The notes: generated from the letters alone by a model not told the origin. A stretch of 64,000 bases of DNA from Algoriphagus sediminis (GCF_030403435.1 NZ_JAUEPH010000001.1:558001-622000); one strand, 5' to 3'; counted from the stretch's first letter, positions 54,302-63,979 are shown. Translations and numbers: made by a program.

Positions 54302-57300
54302 TTGCTCAAACCTCAGTACCTGTTTTTTTGGAGTATTACCCTTCTTCTCCTCACCAATTATCCGAATTCCCCAATTCGAACATTGGAAGGTTATTCCTCT
54401 GATGAGATAGATTCAAGTTTTGGATTGAGATCTCTCGAAGATCCTGCCCTTACTGGGCCCGAAATTCTATGTGTGGTTTTTGGGTCGGTTATTGGTGATT
54501 TTTTTGGTGCGGGAGACCCTGAAACAGATGTTTATGCATGGGTGATAACCGGTCCGAGTGGTGACATTTTATTTGATGGTTCGGGGGGGGCTGGTTTCCA
54601 AACTTTGAGTTACACCTTTTCTGAAATCGGAACCCATCAGATAAGTCTAGAAATATTTCGGGGAGCTATTTCCATTTTCCAGGATACTTTGGAGGTGGAA
54701 GTAATTAACGGGGCTGAAATCCTACTCAGCCAAAGTTATACTACCTGTTCGGGCCAGGATCTTACGCTTTCTGCAATCAGTCCCAGCAGTGATAATTTTG
54801 AAGATTACATTTTTGAATGGCGTGATGATACAAATACCATTATTTCAACTGAAAATGACTTGGTTAATCCAGAACCAGGGACCTACAATGTTTCCTTTTT
54901 TCAGGAGGATTCTCAAGGAAACCTTTCCTGTGAAAGAACATTAGAAACTAGAGTCGATCTAGCGGATACCGTAAAGATTATTGCTGAGGCTAGTACAACC
55001 TGCCCAGGAGAACCGGTTCTGTTCCGTACAGAACAGGACTTGCTAGGAGACTGGTATTATCAAAAGGAAGGCAGCCCAGATGAGATATTCATGCGTACCT
55101 CCAGAGAATTGGATCTGGAGCCAAGTTTCTTTTTGGATGGACCCGGTGAGTATGAAATCATTTTCAGGATTGATAACCCCGAAACTCCCGAGTGTAGCCT
55201 TGTTGATAGAGTGAACCTTACCTTTAATCCACGACCAGAGTTTACCGTAATCGCTGGTCAGGCTTCTTCAGGTTGCCAGCTTCCAGATGGGACTGTTATC
55301 ATAGAAGCATTAACTGAGCTCGATGACGTCACTATAGATGGTACAGGACAATTCAGTGGTCCTTTAAGCCCCGGGGATACTTTTGAATTTACAGGTCTGA
55401 AATCGGGGACTTATACTGGACTTGGAACTTTGGGTAATTGCGTTTTTCGATTAGCCACCGTGGTAGCTCTTGATGATCCTCCATCTGAAATTGATTTTGA
55501 AGTAAGTGAGGTCATGCCTGAAATGTGTACGGAAACCGGGAAAGTAGATGGCTCATTTATTATTGATCTCCTCAATGGTCCTGCAGAAGGCGGTTATCGC
55601 GTCCTAAACGAAAGAGGCTCAGTGGTACGAAATGGCAGCTTTGACAACAGAGAATCCTATCCTATCGATTTATTTGGAGGAACTTATTTTGTGGAAGTTT
55701 TTGACTTAGACAGTTGTAGTTTGCCTGCAAGCCAAGAAGTAGTTATCGAGGGTTTAAACCTTGTACAATTTTTCATTCAATCTGAAATTAATGTTTGTCA
55801 AACCTTTGATTATGTCCCCGCTACCACTCAGGACCTCCTATTTACCCTAACAAGACCTGATGGTAGTACTGAGCAGCAATTAGCCGGAGAGGCATTCACA
55901 TTGGATCAGGAAGGTGAGTATTTACTTTTAGGTGAAATTGAGAACCAAAATGAAATTTGTCCCCGACTTGAAACTTTCAATGTTACCCTGGTAGATCCTA
56001 TTGAATTTGAACCGGTATTAGTTGAAGAGGATTGTTTTGGAAACAGAATTTATCAGGCCATACTTCAGGATAGTGAACCTGAAAATGCTGTATTTACCTG
56101 GTTTGATGAAGAGGATAATGTAGTGAGTAGAGAAGAGTTTTTAATTCCTACGACTACCGGCACCTTTAAGCTAGATGTACAACCCAGAGGTAGCCAAGCC
56201 TGCCCTTTTCCACCTAAAGAATTTGAAATCACGGAACCTGTCCTTTCCGTAGATCTGACATTGGAAAAGACACAGCTTTGTGAATTAGGTCCTGGAGCCA
56301 CCATCACATTAAGCACTACTTTCCCGGATGAAGTGACTGATGTTGAATGGCGGAGATACGATGCAAGCCGAAATATTGAATTACTGCCTGAGTTTAAGGA
56401 TCAAACAGAAATAATCATCGAAGAACCTGGAGTTTATGAAGCATCAGTTTTTAGTAGAAACCCAAACACAAATAAGGACTGTGAATTGGGTAGAGAAACA
56501 ATTGAAATTGAAATCAATCCAAACAAAATAGATTTTGAAATTCCTTCAGAACTCACCATTTGTGAAAGATTTCTCTTCACTCCAGAGACGAGCCAACCTT
56601 TAACCTTTGAAGTGAATAGCCCAGATGGAAACGTCCTGATTATCGAAGCCGGGGAAGAGATTCTGCTTGATCAAAGTGGAATATGGGAATTCTATGGTTT
56701 TGATGAGAACTCTACCACGCTTTGTCCGGAACTGAAAGAATTAACTGTTCAACTCAATGAAGCTCCGGTTTTTGATGCTGTTTTTCAAAGTAAGGACTGC
56801 CAAGGAAATCAAACTTTCATAGCTCAGATCCAAAACTACACCCCAGAAGAAGTTTCTTTTTCATGGATGGATTCATTGGGAACTGAACTTAGCACAGATC
56901 AGGTATTTACTACTTCAGGATTTGGAGAATTCAGTCTTGAAGTTCAACCCCTTGTTGGAGAACCCTGTGAGGATTCTCGAATATTTTTTGAAGTGGAAGA
57001 ACTTGTTCTAGAGGTTTCAGTAAACTTGGAGACAGAACCTTTCTGTGCAGATAGCCAAACCAACTTACTTACTGCTTCTGGAGACTTCGATGGAGTCGGT
57101 GAGACTCGCTGGTTTTATACGGATTTCGATGGAAACGAAATAGAGCTAATGGAAGAAACTGGGCAAATGCAGATTGAGGTAAGTGAAGAAGGTACTTATG
57201 AGGTTCGCGTTATTAATGAAATCAATTGTATCCTAGGCAGTGATATGACCTTGGTACTAAAAATTCCTGATACCAATAGGCCTGAATTAGAAGAAACTTA

Positions 57301-57793
57301 CCAAGTTTGTCCAAGATATGAAATTGGACCAGATTTAGATCCTGGAGACTTTATAGGATACGAGTGGTATCTCGAAGATGAACTGCTTTCTACTTCACCA
57401 ATATTCAAACCCACCTTACCAGGAAACTATACTTTAATCGTAGAGTCGAATGAAGGGTGCTTTTTCTCCGAGACTTTCTCGACTATCGAAGAATGTGAGC
57501 TAAGAGTTTCATATCCTAATGCCATAGAGCCCGCTAATCCTGATAAGCTCTTCCTTGTTTACACAAACTATCTGATTGATGAACTGGAAGTTTCTATTTA
57601 TAATCAATGGGGAGGATTAATTTTTTACTGTAATCAATCGGACCTTTTAACTGAAGAAGCAACTTGCTTCTGGGATGGAACTTATCAGGGCAAAAAGATT
57701 CCAAATGGCTCTTATGCGATCCGCTTAAATTTCCGGAATTTTGAACAAAATATTGATGAATATCAATTAGGAACAATTCTCGTAATCGAGTAA
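54302..57793 (+). CDS. T9SS type B cargo paralogue with PKD/Ig-like repeats
   Basis: The 1163-residue protein starts at TTG 54302 with an upstream in-frame stop at 54284 and no ATG, then a hydrophobic stretch as signal. It repeats the PKD module seen in the first cargo ('GPEILCVVFGSVIGDFFGAGDPETD', here by its ends GPEILCVVFG and GAGDPETD) and several Ig-like Cys-containing units ('FFIQSEINVCQTFDY', 'FEIPSELTICERFLF'). The C-terminal domain has 'YNQWGGLIFYC' and 'WDGTYQGKKIPNGSYAI'. No propeller is present. It should be exported to the surface by the T9SS. Confidence 0.87.
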   Translation: MLKPQYLFFWSITLLLLTNYPNSPIRTLEGYSSDEIDSSFGLRSLEDPALTGPEILCVVFGSVIGDFFGAGDPETDVYAWVITGPSGDILFDGSGGAGFQTLSYTFSEIGTHQISLEIFRGAISIFQDTLEVEVINGAEILLSQSYTTCSGQDLTLSAISPSSDNFEDYIFEWRDDTNTIISTENDLVNPEPGTYNVSFFQEDSQGNLSCERTLETRVDLADTVKIIAEASTTCPGEPVLFRTEQDLLGDWYYQKEGSPDEIFMRTSRELDLEPSFFLDGPGEYEIIFRIDNPETPECSLVDRVNLTFNPRPEFTVIAGQASSGCQLPDGTVIIEALTELDDVTIDGTGQFSGPLSPGDTFEFTGLKSGTYTGLGTLGNCVFRLATVVALDDPPSEIDFEVSEVMPEMCTETGKVDGSFIIDLLNGPAEGGYRVLNERGSVVRNGSFDNRESYPIDLFGGTYFVEVFDLDSCSLPASQEVVIEGLNLVQFFIQSEINVCQTFDYVPATTQDLLFTLTRPDGSTEQQLAGEAFTLDQEGEYLLLGEIENQNEICPRLETFNVTLVDPIEFEPVLVEEDCFGNRIYQAILQDSEPENAVFTWFDEEDNVVSREEFLIPTTTGTFKLDVQPRGSQACPFPPKEFEITEPVLSVDLTLEKTQLCELGPGATITLSTTFPDEVTDVEWRRYDASRNIELLPEFKDQTEIIIEEPGVYEASVFSRNPNTNKDCELGRETIEIEINPNKIDFEIPSELTICERFLFTPETSQPLTFEVNSPDGNVLIIEAGEEILLDQSGIWEFYGFDENSTTLCPELKELTVQLNEAPVFDAVFQSKDCQGNQTFIAQIQNYTPEEVSFSWMDSLGTELSTDQVFTTSGFGEFSLEVQPLVGEPCEDSRIFFEVEELVLEVSVNLETEPFCADSQTNLLTASGDFDGVGETRWFYTDFDGNEIELMEETGQMQIEVSEEGTYEVRVINEINCILGSDMTLVLKIPDTNRPELEETYQVCPRYEIGPDLDPGDFIGYEWYLEDELLSTSPIFKPTLPGNYTLIVESNEGCFFSETFSTIEECELRVSYPNAIEPANPDKLFLVYTNYLIDELEVSIYNQWGGLIFYCNQSDLLTEEATCFWDGTYQGKKIPNGSYAIRLNFRNFEQNIDEYQLGTILVIE

Positions 57794-57873
57794 AATATGG
57801 AATATATTTTGCTATGAGTGTACCACTCAATTTTGAGTTCGAGCTTAATTAAATCCCTTAAATTCTCCGTTTC

Positions 57874-60585
57874 TTGGCCAGTAGTAAATCGGTTTATCCT
57901 TTTGGGTTTATCAAAAGGCTGTACTTGCCTTTTTTGATGGTCCTAAACTTGCTTTTGGGCATTTCTTTGAATGTTTTTTCTCAAGCAAATCAGCCCGAAT
58001 TATCTGGACCAAATCAGCTATGCATTGTTTTTGGTGGTGTAATTGGCACATTCTCCGGAGGAGGAAATCCAAACACAGATATTTATTCCTGGCTGGTCAC
58101 AAGCGAAACAGGAGAAACCCTCTTTAACCGTACAGGAGGTGACCAATTCGATGAAATCAAGGTTTCATTTAATGAAATCGGAAATTACACAGTCTCTCTA
58201 TCAGTACGGCGAGGTACTGAAAATATTTATGAAAGCACCTTAGAGGTCTCTGTGACTAGAGGTCCAAAAATTGACTTACTTCCTGATTACTTACTCTGCG
58301 GAGATGAGCCCGTCGAGCTAGTCGCAATTGACGAAAACACGCCCAATTTTTCAGAATACTACTTCGTTTGGAAAGATTATGACGGGAACATTGTAGGGAA
58401 TCAAAATAGGTTTTACACTAGAGAAGAAGGTTTCTATTTCGTAGAACTCTTCTTGTCCGGCTCTGGGGGTAGCCGAACCTGTCTCATTTCTGGAAGCACC
58501 TTCGTGGGGCCAAGTTTGGATTTTGAGGTTCTGACGTCGGCTGAAACCATTTGCCAAGGGCAGAGCGTATTCTTAACTACAGACACTCCTATTTCTGGTA
58601 AATGGCTACTTAAAAGACCTGGGACGGATTCAAAAGTCGAAATTGGAGATGCATTCTCTTTGAACATTGAAGCAGGAGACTTACAGGATATCGGCGTTTA
58701 TGAAGCCTCGTTTGTTGCTGTCGATCCAGATTATCCAGACTGTCCTTCTGAGAGAAAAGTTCGATTTGAAGTAGTTGAAGCTCCGAAAATCGATGTGCTC
58801 AAAATTAGTGAACCAAAGGACTGTGCTGATGACACCGGCTCATTCTCTGTTACTCCGCCGAGTAATTTGGACTCACTTATAATTCCTGAGATTAATTTTT
58901 CTAATGTGAATTTGGGTTCAGGTTCAGAAATCCTTTTCGAAAATCTAAAACCCCAGGTCTACACTATTTCTGCTTACAGAAATGGCTGTGAGTATACGAG
59001 TCTCATGATCCTCGAATCCGAAGATCCACCAAGCAGTTCAAATCCTCCTGTCCAGATGGAAGTAAATTATAGTGTTGGAGCGGAATCCTGTTCGGACTTT
59101 TCGGTGCGTAATGGATGGATTGACCTAGACTTTCCAGATGGTGAAGTAGATGGAGAATATAGAATTCTAGCTTTGGGAAAAGGAACAATCCGAGGGGGAA
59201 ATATTTCAGATCAAGACACCTTGCGAGTCGATTTGCCAGATGGAAACTACCTTTTTGAGCTCAAAATAGATGGTTGTACTTACCCCATTCAGGAACTTTC
59301 TATAGAAAATCAACCTGAAGTAGAATTCAGTATTCCACCATCCATTAATATTTGTGAGACTTTTGATTTTATACCTGAAACTGATCAGGACTTAACCTTT
59401 ACCCTCTATTATCCAGATGGACAGGTAGAATCTAAATCTTCACAAAACTCCTTTAATCTTACTCAGGCTGGTTCTTATCGGCTTGAAGCTAGTCCAAGAG
59501 GTGGAGAAAATTTATGTTCGAAATTTAAAACCTTCACAGCTACTCTTTCTCAAAGAATTGAATTTGATGCGGTTCTGATTGAAGAAGATTGTTTTGGAAA
59601 CAAAGTTTATGAAGCCCAACTGGTTTCAATTGATGAAAGCGAGGCTAGCATTCGTTGGTTAAATGAAGATGCAGAAATAGTAGGAAGAGGAGCCTTATTT
59701 TATCCCACATCTGTTGGGGCTTTTTCTCTAATTGTTCAGCCTTTGGAAAGTGGGTTTTGTCCAGTTGAACCAGAAAACTTTGAAATCGAACCACCAATTT
59801 TTGAAGTACCAGTAGACTTATCTGCCACTAAGTTTTGTCCAAATCCTGACTTTGCCACTATAACTTTGGAAACAAATGAAGAAGAAGTTACCCGGGTAGA
59901 TTGGATTTATTATGATGAATCAAATGATAGGCAGGAGCTGGACCAGCTTGCAGATCAATTTGAGATTCAGGTATTCGAAATAGGTGCTTATGAGGCCGTG
60001 GTATTCAATAAATTGGGTTGTGAAATTGGAAGAAATTTTATTTTCGTTGAAGAAAGCACCTTATTGGATCAACCGGAAATTGCAGATCGAGTACCGGCCT
60101 GCTCAAAAGAAAACTCCATACCTCCACTTGATCCCGGCGAGTACGAAACTTATGAATGGTTTTTTGAAGGGAGTCTGGTTTCTTCAAAGCGATTATTTAA
60201 ACCAACCCAAGTAGGAAGTCACACCTTAGTGGTGACTACAGTGGATGGGTGTGAGTTCGTGAAGGAGTTTGAAACATTCGAAGTATGTAACTTCAATGTA
60301 GTTCACCCAAACGCCATGGTTCTAGGAGACTCAACCAGAGATTTCAGGCTTTTGGTAGACGAAGGAGTTGATGAGGTAGAACTATTTGTTTTAAACAGAC
60401 AGGGGGCCCTAATTCACTATGACTTTGCTAATCAGTTCGAGCCCAGGTCTGCTCTCTTTAAATGGGATGGAAAGGTTCAGGGAAAGCAAATTCCACTGGG
60501 AACTTATGTGGTAGTAATCCAGGTAAGAAACACCACTTATGGCTTCGAAGATAAAATCACAAGTTCATTGCTAGTGATCCAATAA
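57874..60585 (+). CDS. T9SS type B cargo paralogue, shortest of three
   Basis: TTG at 57874 is the only start between an upstream stop (57859) and the signal sequence ('RLYLPFLMVLNLLLGISL'). The 903-residue protein again opens with 'GPNQLCIVFGGVIGTFSGG' and has Ig-like repeats parallel to the previous gene, including 'FSIPPSINICETFDF'. Its C-terminal domain is a variant: 'LNRQGALIHYD' replaces NRWG, and 'WDGKVQGKQIPLGTYVVVI' follows. The W to Q change in the CTD is notable. It should use the same export route. Confidence 0.86.
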   Translation: MASSKSVYPFGFIKRLYLPFLMVLNLLLGISLNVFSQANQPELSGPNQLCIVFGGVIGTFSGGGNPNTDIYSWLVTSETGETLFNRTGGDQFDEIKVSFNEIGNYTVSLSVRRGTENIYESTLEVSVTRGPKIDLLPDYLLCGDEPVELVAIDENTPNFSEYYFVWKDYDGNIVGNQNRFYTREEGFYFVELFLSGSGGSRTCLISGSTFVGPSLDFEVLTSAETICQGQSVFLTTDTPISGKWLLKRPGTDSKVEIGDAFSLNIEAGDLQDIGVYEASFVAVDPDYPDCPSERKVRFEVVEAPKIDVLKISEPKDCADDTGSFSVTPPSNLDSLIIPEINFSNVNLGSGSEILFENLKPQVYTISAYRNGCEYTSLMILESEDPPSSSNPPVQMEVNYSVGAESCSDFSVRNGWIDLDFPDGEVDGEYRILALGKGTIRGGNISDQDTLRVDLPDGNYLFELKIDGCTYPIQELSIENQPEVEFSIPPSINICETFDFIPETDQDLTFTLYYPDGQVESKSSQNSFNLTQAGSYRLEASPRGGENLCSKFKTFTATLSQRIEFDAVLIEEDCFGNKVYEAQLVSIDESEASIRWLNEDAEIVGRGALFYPTSVGAFSLIVQPLESGFCPVEPENFEIEPPIFEVPVDLSATKFCPNPDFATITLETNEEEVTRVDWIYYDESNDRQELDQLADQFEIQVFEIGAYEAVVFNKLGCEIGRNFIFVEESTLLDQPEIADRVPACSKENSIPPLDPGEYETYEWFFEGSLVSSKRLFKPTQVGSHTLVVTTVDGCEFVKEFETFEVCNFNVVHPNAMVLGDSTRDFRLLVDEGVDEVELFVLNRQGALIHYDFANQFEPRSALFKWDGKVQGKQIPLGTYVVVIQVRNTTYGFEDKITSSLLVIQ

Positions 60586-60696
60586 TTCCAGTCTGGAGAT
60601 TATTTTTTTAAACGGAAAAGTCCAAATCCAATATTTTTCATATTTTCATCAGATTCATTTGACTTAATTCAAACCCAAAACCAAACAACCTTACCT

Positions 60697-61929
60697 ATGA
60701 GTGACAATATTAATCGGTCAGCCCTGTTTAATGCCAGCTGTTTCGCATTGATTACCACCGCTTTTACCTTTGCTATTAGAGCGGGGATTCTTGATCAGCT
60801 TGGCGAGAACTTTAGTCTTACAGCCGAAGAACTCGGTTTTATAAATTCTATGTGGTTCCTTGGATTCCCAATTTCAATGATCCTAGGCGGAATTTTTTAT
60901 CACAAAGTAGGACCTGCTAATATTATGAGAATCGCTTTTGTAGCCCATACAGTGGGGATTCTGATGACCATCTACGCAGGTGGCTATACGACCCTTTTGA
61001 TTTCAACCCTATTTATAGGGTTTGGAAATGGATGTACAGAGGCAGCATGTAACCCAATGATTGCAGACATGTACACTGGAGTAAAAATGAATAAAATGTT
61101 AAACAGGTTCCACATGTGGTTCCCGGGAGGAATAGTGTTAGGAAGCCTGATCTCCAAATTTATGACAGACATGAGTATGGGTTGGGAAGCTCAAATCTGG
61201 ATCATGATGATTCCAACTGTCATCTATGCTGTGCTTTTCTTTGGTAAAAAATTCCCAAGGCCTCAAGTTCAGGGCTCCGATTCTCTTTTGGAAAATGTGA
61301 AAGCCATGTTCAGTCCTGTATTCATCTTTCTATTCTTCTGTATGGCATTGACAGCAATTTCAGAATTTGGACCACAGCAGTGGGTAGGTTTGATCATGGG
61401 CTCAAGCGGAGCCAGCCCTATGCTCATTCTGGCATTGACTACTGGTGTGATGGCTGTCGCTAGATTCTTTGCAGGTCCAGTAGTAGGTAAGCTAGGCCAG
61501 ACAGGAGTGCTACTAACCGGGTCAATTTTAGCTACCATTGGGATTTATTTATTTAGCTCTGTGACTGGTCCATTAGCGTATGTAGCTGCCGTGATCTTTG
61601 CATTGGGTGTCGGCTATTTCTGGCCAGTGATGGTTGGGGCTGTCGCCCAAAGGGTACCACTTAGTGGTGCTCTTGGAATGTCTATTATAGGCGGTGTCGG
61701 AATGTTTTCCACTGCCATATTTCAACCAATAATTGGAAGTTGGATTGATGACGCTAATGCAGTAAACGCCGCACAAGGTTTAACTGGAGAAGCATTGGAA
61801 CTGGCTGCCGGTCAAGACACCTTAGTCAAGATGCTCCTATTCCCTGGCACCCTGATAATACTATTTACCATATTCTTCTTTTGGCAGAAAAGTAATAAAA
61901 CAAGGGCCCAAGTTTCTCCGGCCCACTAA
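60697..61929 (+). CDS. MFS transporter
   Basis: The 410-residue protein has about 12 hydrophobic segments and the MFS inter-helix 2-3 region 'GGIFYHKVGPANIMR'. 'NGCTEAACNPMIADMY' in helix 4 resembles the fucose/glucose permease-like group. It likely imports a sugar or exports a small molecule. A strong terminator follows directly. Confidence 0.87.
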   Translation: MSDNINRSALFNASCFALITTAFTFAIRAGILDQLGENFSLTAEELGFINSMWFLGFPISMILGGIFYHKVGPANIMRIAFVAHTVGILMTIYAGGYTTLLISTLFIGFGNGCTEAACNPMIADMYTGVKMNKMLNRFHMWFPGGIVLGSLISKFMTDMSMGWEAQIWIMMIPTVIYAVLFFGKKFPRPQVQGSDSLLENVKAMFSPVFIFLFFCMALTAISEFGPQQWVGLIMGSSGASPMLILALTTGVMAVARFFAGPVVGKLGQTGVLLTGSILATIGIYLFSSVTGPLAYVAAVIFALGVGYFWPVMVGAVAQRVPLSGALGMSIIGGVGMFSTAIFQPIIGSWIDDANAVNAAQGLTGEALELAAGQDTLVKMLLFPGTLIILFTIFFFWQKSNKTRAQVSPAH

Positions 61930-61933
61930 AAAG

Positions 61934-61960
61934 AAAAGCAGCCATTTGGCTGCTTTTTTT
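61934..61960. terminator. Rho-independent terminator after MFS gene, possibly bidirectional
   Basis: AAAAGCAGCC (61934-61943), loop ATTT, GGCTGCTTTT (61948-61957) with continuing T's. It follows the MFS stop by a few bases and lies just downstream of the convergent small lipoprotein gene, where the A-run gives T's on the minus strand too. Confidence 0.9.
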
Positions 61961-61965
61961 AATTC

Positions 61966-62196
61966 TTAATTGCAAGAAAAACTTTCATAATCATCCCTAA
62001 ATAGGGACCAAAGCTTTCCATCCTCATCTCGGTAGGTGATGGTCTCAGTGCTTTCGAGTAATTCTAAACCGTCGGTAGTTAGGCTACTTCCATCAGAAAG
62101 AATAATAGTACATGAGCCCGTAAACTCTTGAACTTCCAGAAGCTCTTCGCAGGAAGTGCATATTAGAATCAAACAAAAGGAAATTAGTCTTTTCAT
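61966..62196 (-). CDS. Small lipoprotein, unknown function
   Basis: The 76-residue product has a lipobox (ICTSC, Cys16) followed by a short acidic domain ('TGSCTIILSDGSSLTTDGLELLE') and ends in 'FSCN'. Two cysteines after the lipidation site could form a disulfide. Not a recognised family, but the lipoprotein signal and the terminator on its 3' side support it. Confidence 0.7.
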   Translation of the reverse strand: MKRLISFCLILICTSCEELLEVQEFTGSCTIILSDGSSLTTDGLELLESTETITYRDEDGKLWSLFRDDYESFSCN

Positions 62197-62288
62197 TACT
62201 TGTCTTGAAAACCAAATATGACCAAAAGATATGGCACATAAAAAAATTGTGCTACTCGCTCTTCAAAAAATCTTTTACCTGAAAATCA

Positions 62289-62317
62289 AAAAAGCTCTGC
62301 TTTAATAGCAGAGCTTT
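62289..62317 (-). terminator. Terminator of the tRNA-Arg gene
   Basis: On the minus strand a 10-bp stem AAAGCTCTGC/GCAGAGCTTT with a 7-base loop ends in TTTTTT and begins two bases after the tRNA 3' end. Confidence 0.85.
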
Positions 62318-62318
62318 G

Positions 62319-62392
62319 TGACCTCGTCAGGATTCAAACCTGAAACCTCCTGAGCCGTAATCAGGTGCTCTATTCAGTTGAGCTACGAGGCC
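62319..62392 (-). tRNA. tRNA-Arg (anticodon ACG)
   Basis: The 74-base minus-strand sequence folds as a cloverleaf: acceptor GGCCTCG/CGAGGTC (one G-U pair), D stem GCTC/GAGC, anticodon stem CCTGA/TCAGG with loop TTACGGC (anticodon ACG), and T stem TCAGG/CCTGA. CCA is not encoded. The D loop is AACTGAATA and the T loop is TTTGAAT, so G19 is replaced by A and C56 by T, keeping the tertiary pair as A-U. A34 needs TadA to become inosine. Confidence 0.95.
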
Positions 62393-62519
62393 TTTTGCGC
62401 TGCAAAGGTATTTAATTTTCCATTCCCAACCAATATCATTAAAATTACAACATCGAAATAGGTAAAAACAGCTTAAGAATTATTAAGAGGGAAAGGGGTA
62501 TAAATCTTGCGATAATTCC

Positions 62520-62527
62520 TATTTTTG
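62520..62527 (+). promoter_or_regulatory. Bacteroidota -7 box for the barrel gene
   Basis: TATTTTTG matches TAnnTTTG and lies 34 bases before the ATG at 62562. No good -33 element was found at the usual spacing. Confidence 0.5.
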
Positions 62528-62561
62528 CGGGCATTGATAGCAAAATCGTCCCACTCGATTG

Positions 62562-63311
62562 ATGAAAAAAATTTATACTTTATTCTTCCTGATATTTTTG
62601 TTTCAAGGAGTTCAGGCCCAAGATCAAGAAAGCAGAATCCCAAAAACACCAATAGGTGGCCGACCAAATATCCCCAGTGATCTGTCTGTGGAGTTTGGTT
62701 TTAATCAACTTACCAATAGAGCTGAAGATTTGGGAGTAAGGTTCTTCCGGTCCCGTACTTTCAATGTCTATTATCAGTACCCCATTAACATCTTCGGTGA
62801 TAATTCTGGTTTTGTTTTAAAACCAGGAATAGGAATCGGAACAGATAAAATGGCTTTTCAGGAAAATAAAAACCTGTTCAATAACCCAGACCTAGGCCCC
62901 GAATCTAGTCAGCTCTTGGAACTTACAGAAGTTTTTGGAGATAATATCAGGATCAAAAACAATACTTTCGCAGCAAACTATATTGATATTCCCTTGGATC
63001 TGGTTTGGCACTTGAATAAGTCAAATTACACTTCAGGTTTCCGTGCGAGTGTTGGAGGTAAAATTGGGTTCCTTTATAATGCTCACTCAAAAATCACCTT
63101 CACTGATGCCAATGGTCTGCAGAGAAAAGTGAAGGATTCTCAAAATTACGGATTGGAGAAAATACGTTACGGAATAAGTGTTAAAGCAGGTACACCTGGC
63201 TTTTATGCCTGGGGATACTTTGGCTTAAATCAAATTTGGCAAACTGGCTTAGGGCCTGACAACTCCAGAGCGAGTCAAATCAATTTTGGAATTGCGGCAG
63301 TCCTCTTTTAA
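62562..63311 (+). CDS. Outer membrane beta-barrel protein (OMP_b-brl_2 type)
   Basis: ATG 62562 is used; the TTG codon just before it is unlikely. The 249-residue protein has a Sec signal ending near VQAQ20 and a porT-like barrel of the PF13568 kind, with long amphipathic strands ('SGFVLKPGIGIGTDKM', 'GFYAWGYFGLNQIW') and a final 'INFGIAAVLF' with C-terminal Phe. The function is unknown. A terminator follows. Confidence 0.85.
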   Translation: MKKIYTLFFLIFLFQGVQAQDQESRIPKTPIGGRPNIPSDLSVEFGFNQLTNRAEDLGVRFFRSRTFNVYYQYPINIFGDNSGFVLKPGIGIGTDKMAFQENKNLFNNPDLGPESSQLLELTEVFGDNIRIKNNTFAANYIDIPLDLVWHLNKSNYTSGFRASVGGKIGFLYNAHSKITFTDANGLQRKVKDSQNYGLEKIRYGISVKAGTPGFYAWGYFGLNQIWQTGLGPDNSRASQINFGIAAVLF

Positions 63312-63333
63312 GAAATCGACTGAAAAATAAATC

Positions 63334-63360
63334 AACCGAAGATCGCTCTTCGGTTTTTTT
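63334..63360. terminator. Rho-independent terminator between convergent genes
   Basis: AACCGAAGA (63334-63342), loop TCGC, TCTTCGGTT (63347-63355) followed by T's to 63360. It closes the barrel gene and overlaps the stop codon of the convergent membrane protein gene. Confidence 0.85.
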
Positions 63361-63979
63361 ATGTCCATACAAACTGGAACCCTAAATAACAACAAAGAAA
63401 TCCATAAACCAGACCAGCATAAATCTCCTGTGGTCTATGAGCATTCAAGTATAATCTTGAAGTCCCAACAATCCCTGCTAGTAAAATTGCCCCCAGCAAA
63501 TAATAAAGCTCTTGGAAGTTTGGGAAAAATGAAGCCATCACAATGATGATAGCCATTAAGCCTCCTACTCCAGTCATATGTGCAGACATTTTCCAGAAAA
63601 AAGTCACTATAGTCAGTCCAATAATTGTCAGGGTGATCACAAATAGAGATCTCCAAATCACAGGATCAAACTCAGTTTTGTCGTATAAAAAATAGGTCGT
63701 CAGACCGAAATAAATACAAATAATAGTAAAAGGAATGTAGCGCTCTGCCATGGTGGCCATGTGGAGACTTTTAACCACTCCCGAAAGTCTAAAGCCAATA
63801 ATGGTAATTAACGGAATCAAAAGCGTGGAAAGTACGATAAGTGAATAGAGCCTATCCTTAAATTCAACCGGAATCGAGCTGGCCTCAGGTACCGAATAAA
63901 AGATAAGTGCAAATACCATTGAAGGGATGAGCAGTGGCTGAAAGACAACCGATATGATTAAAGCTATTTGCCGCAGCAC
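63359..63979 (-). CDS. PAP2-like membrane protein, start uncertain
   Basis: The ~206-residue protein has about six hydrophobic segments. The C-terminal block 'SRLYLNAHRPQEIYAGLVYG' fits the PAP2 motif SRX5H, and 'MSAHMTGVGG' may stand for the PSGH motif, but the KX6RP motif is not present. It may be a divergent phosphatidic-acid phosphatase relative. The start at 63979 is GTG and the frame stays open to the window edge, so the true start may lie beyond base 64000. Confidence 0.65.
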   Translation of the reverse strand: MLRQIALIISVVFQPLLIPSMVFALIFYSVPEASSIPVEFKDRLYSLIVLSTLLIPLITIIGFRLSGVVKSLHMATMAERYIPFTIICIYFGLTTYFLYDKTEFDPVIWRSLFVITLTIIGLTIVTFFWKMSAHMTGVGGLMAIIIVMASFFPNFQELYYLLGAILLAGIVGTSRLYLNAHRPQEIYAGLVYGFLCCYLGFQFVWT

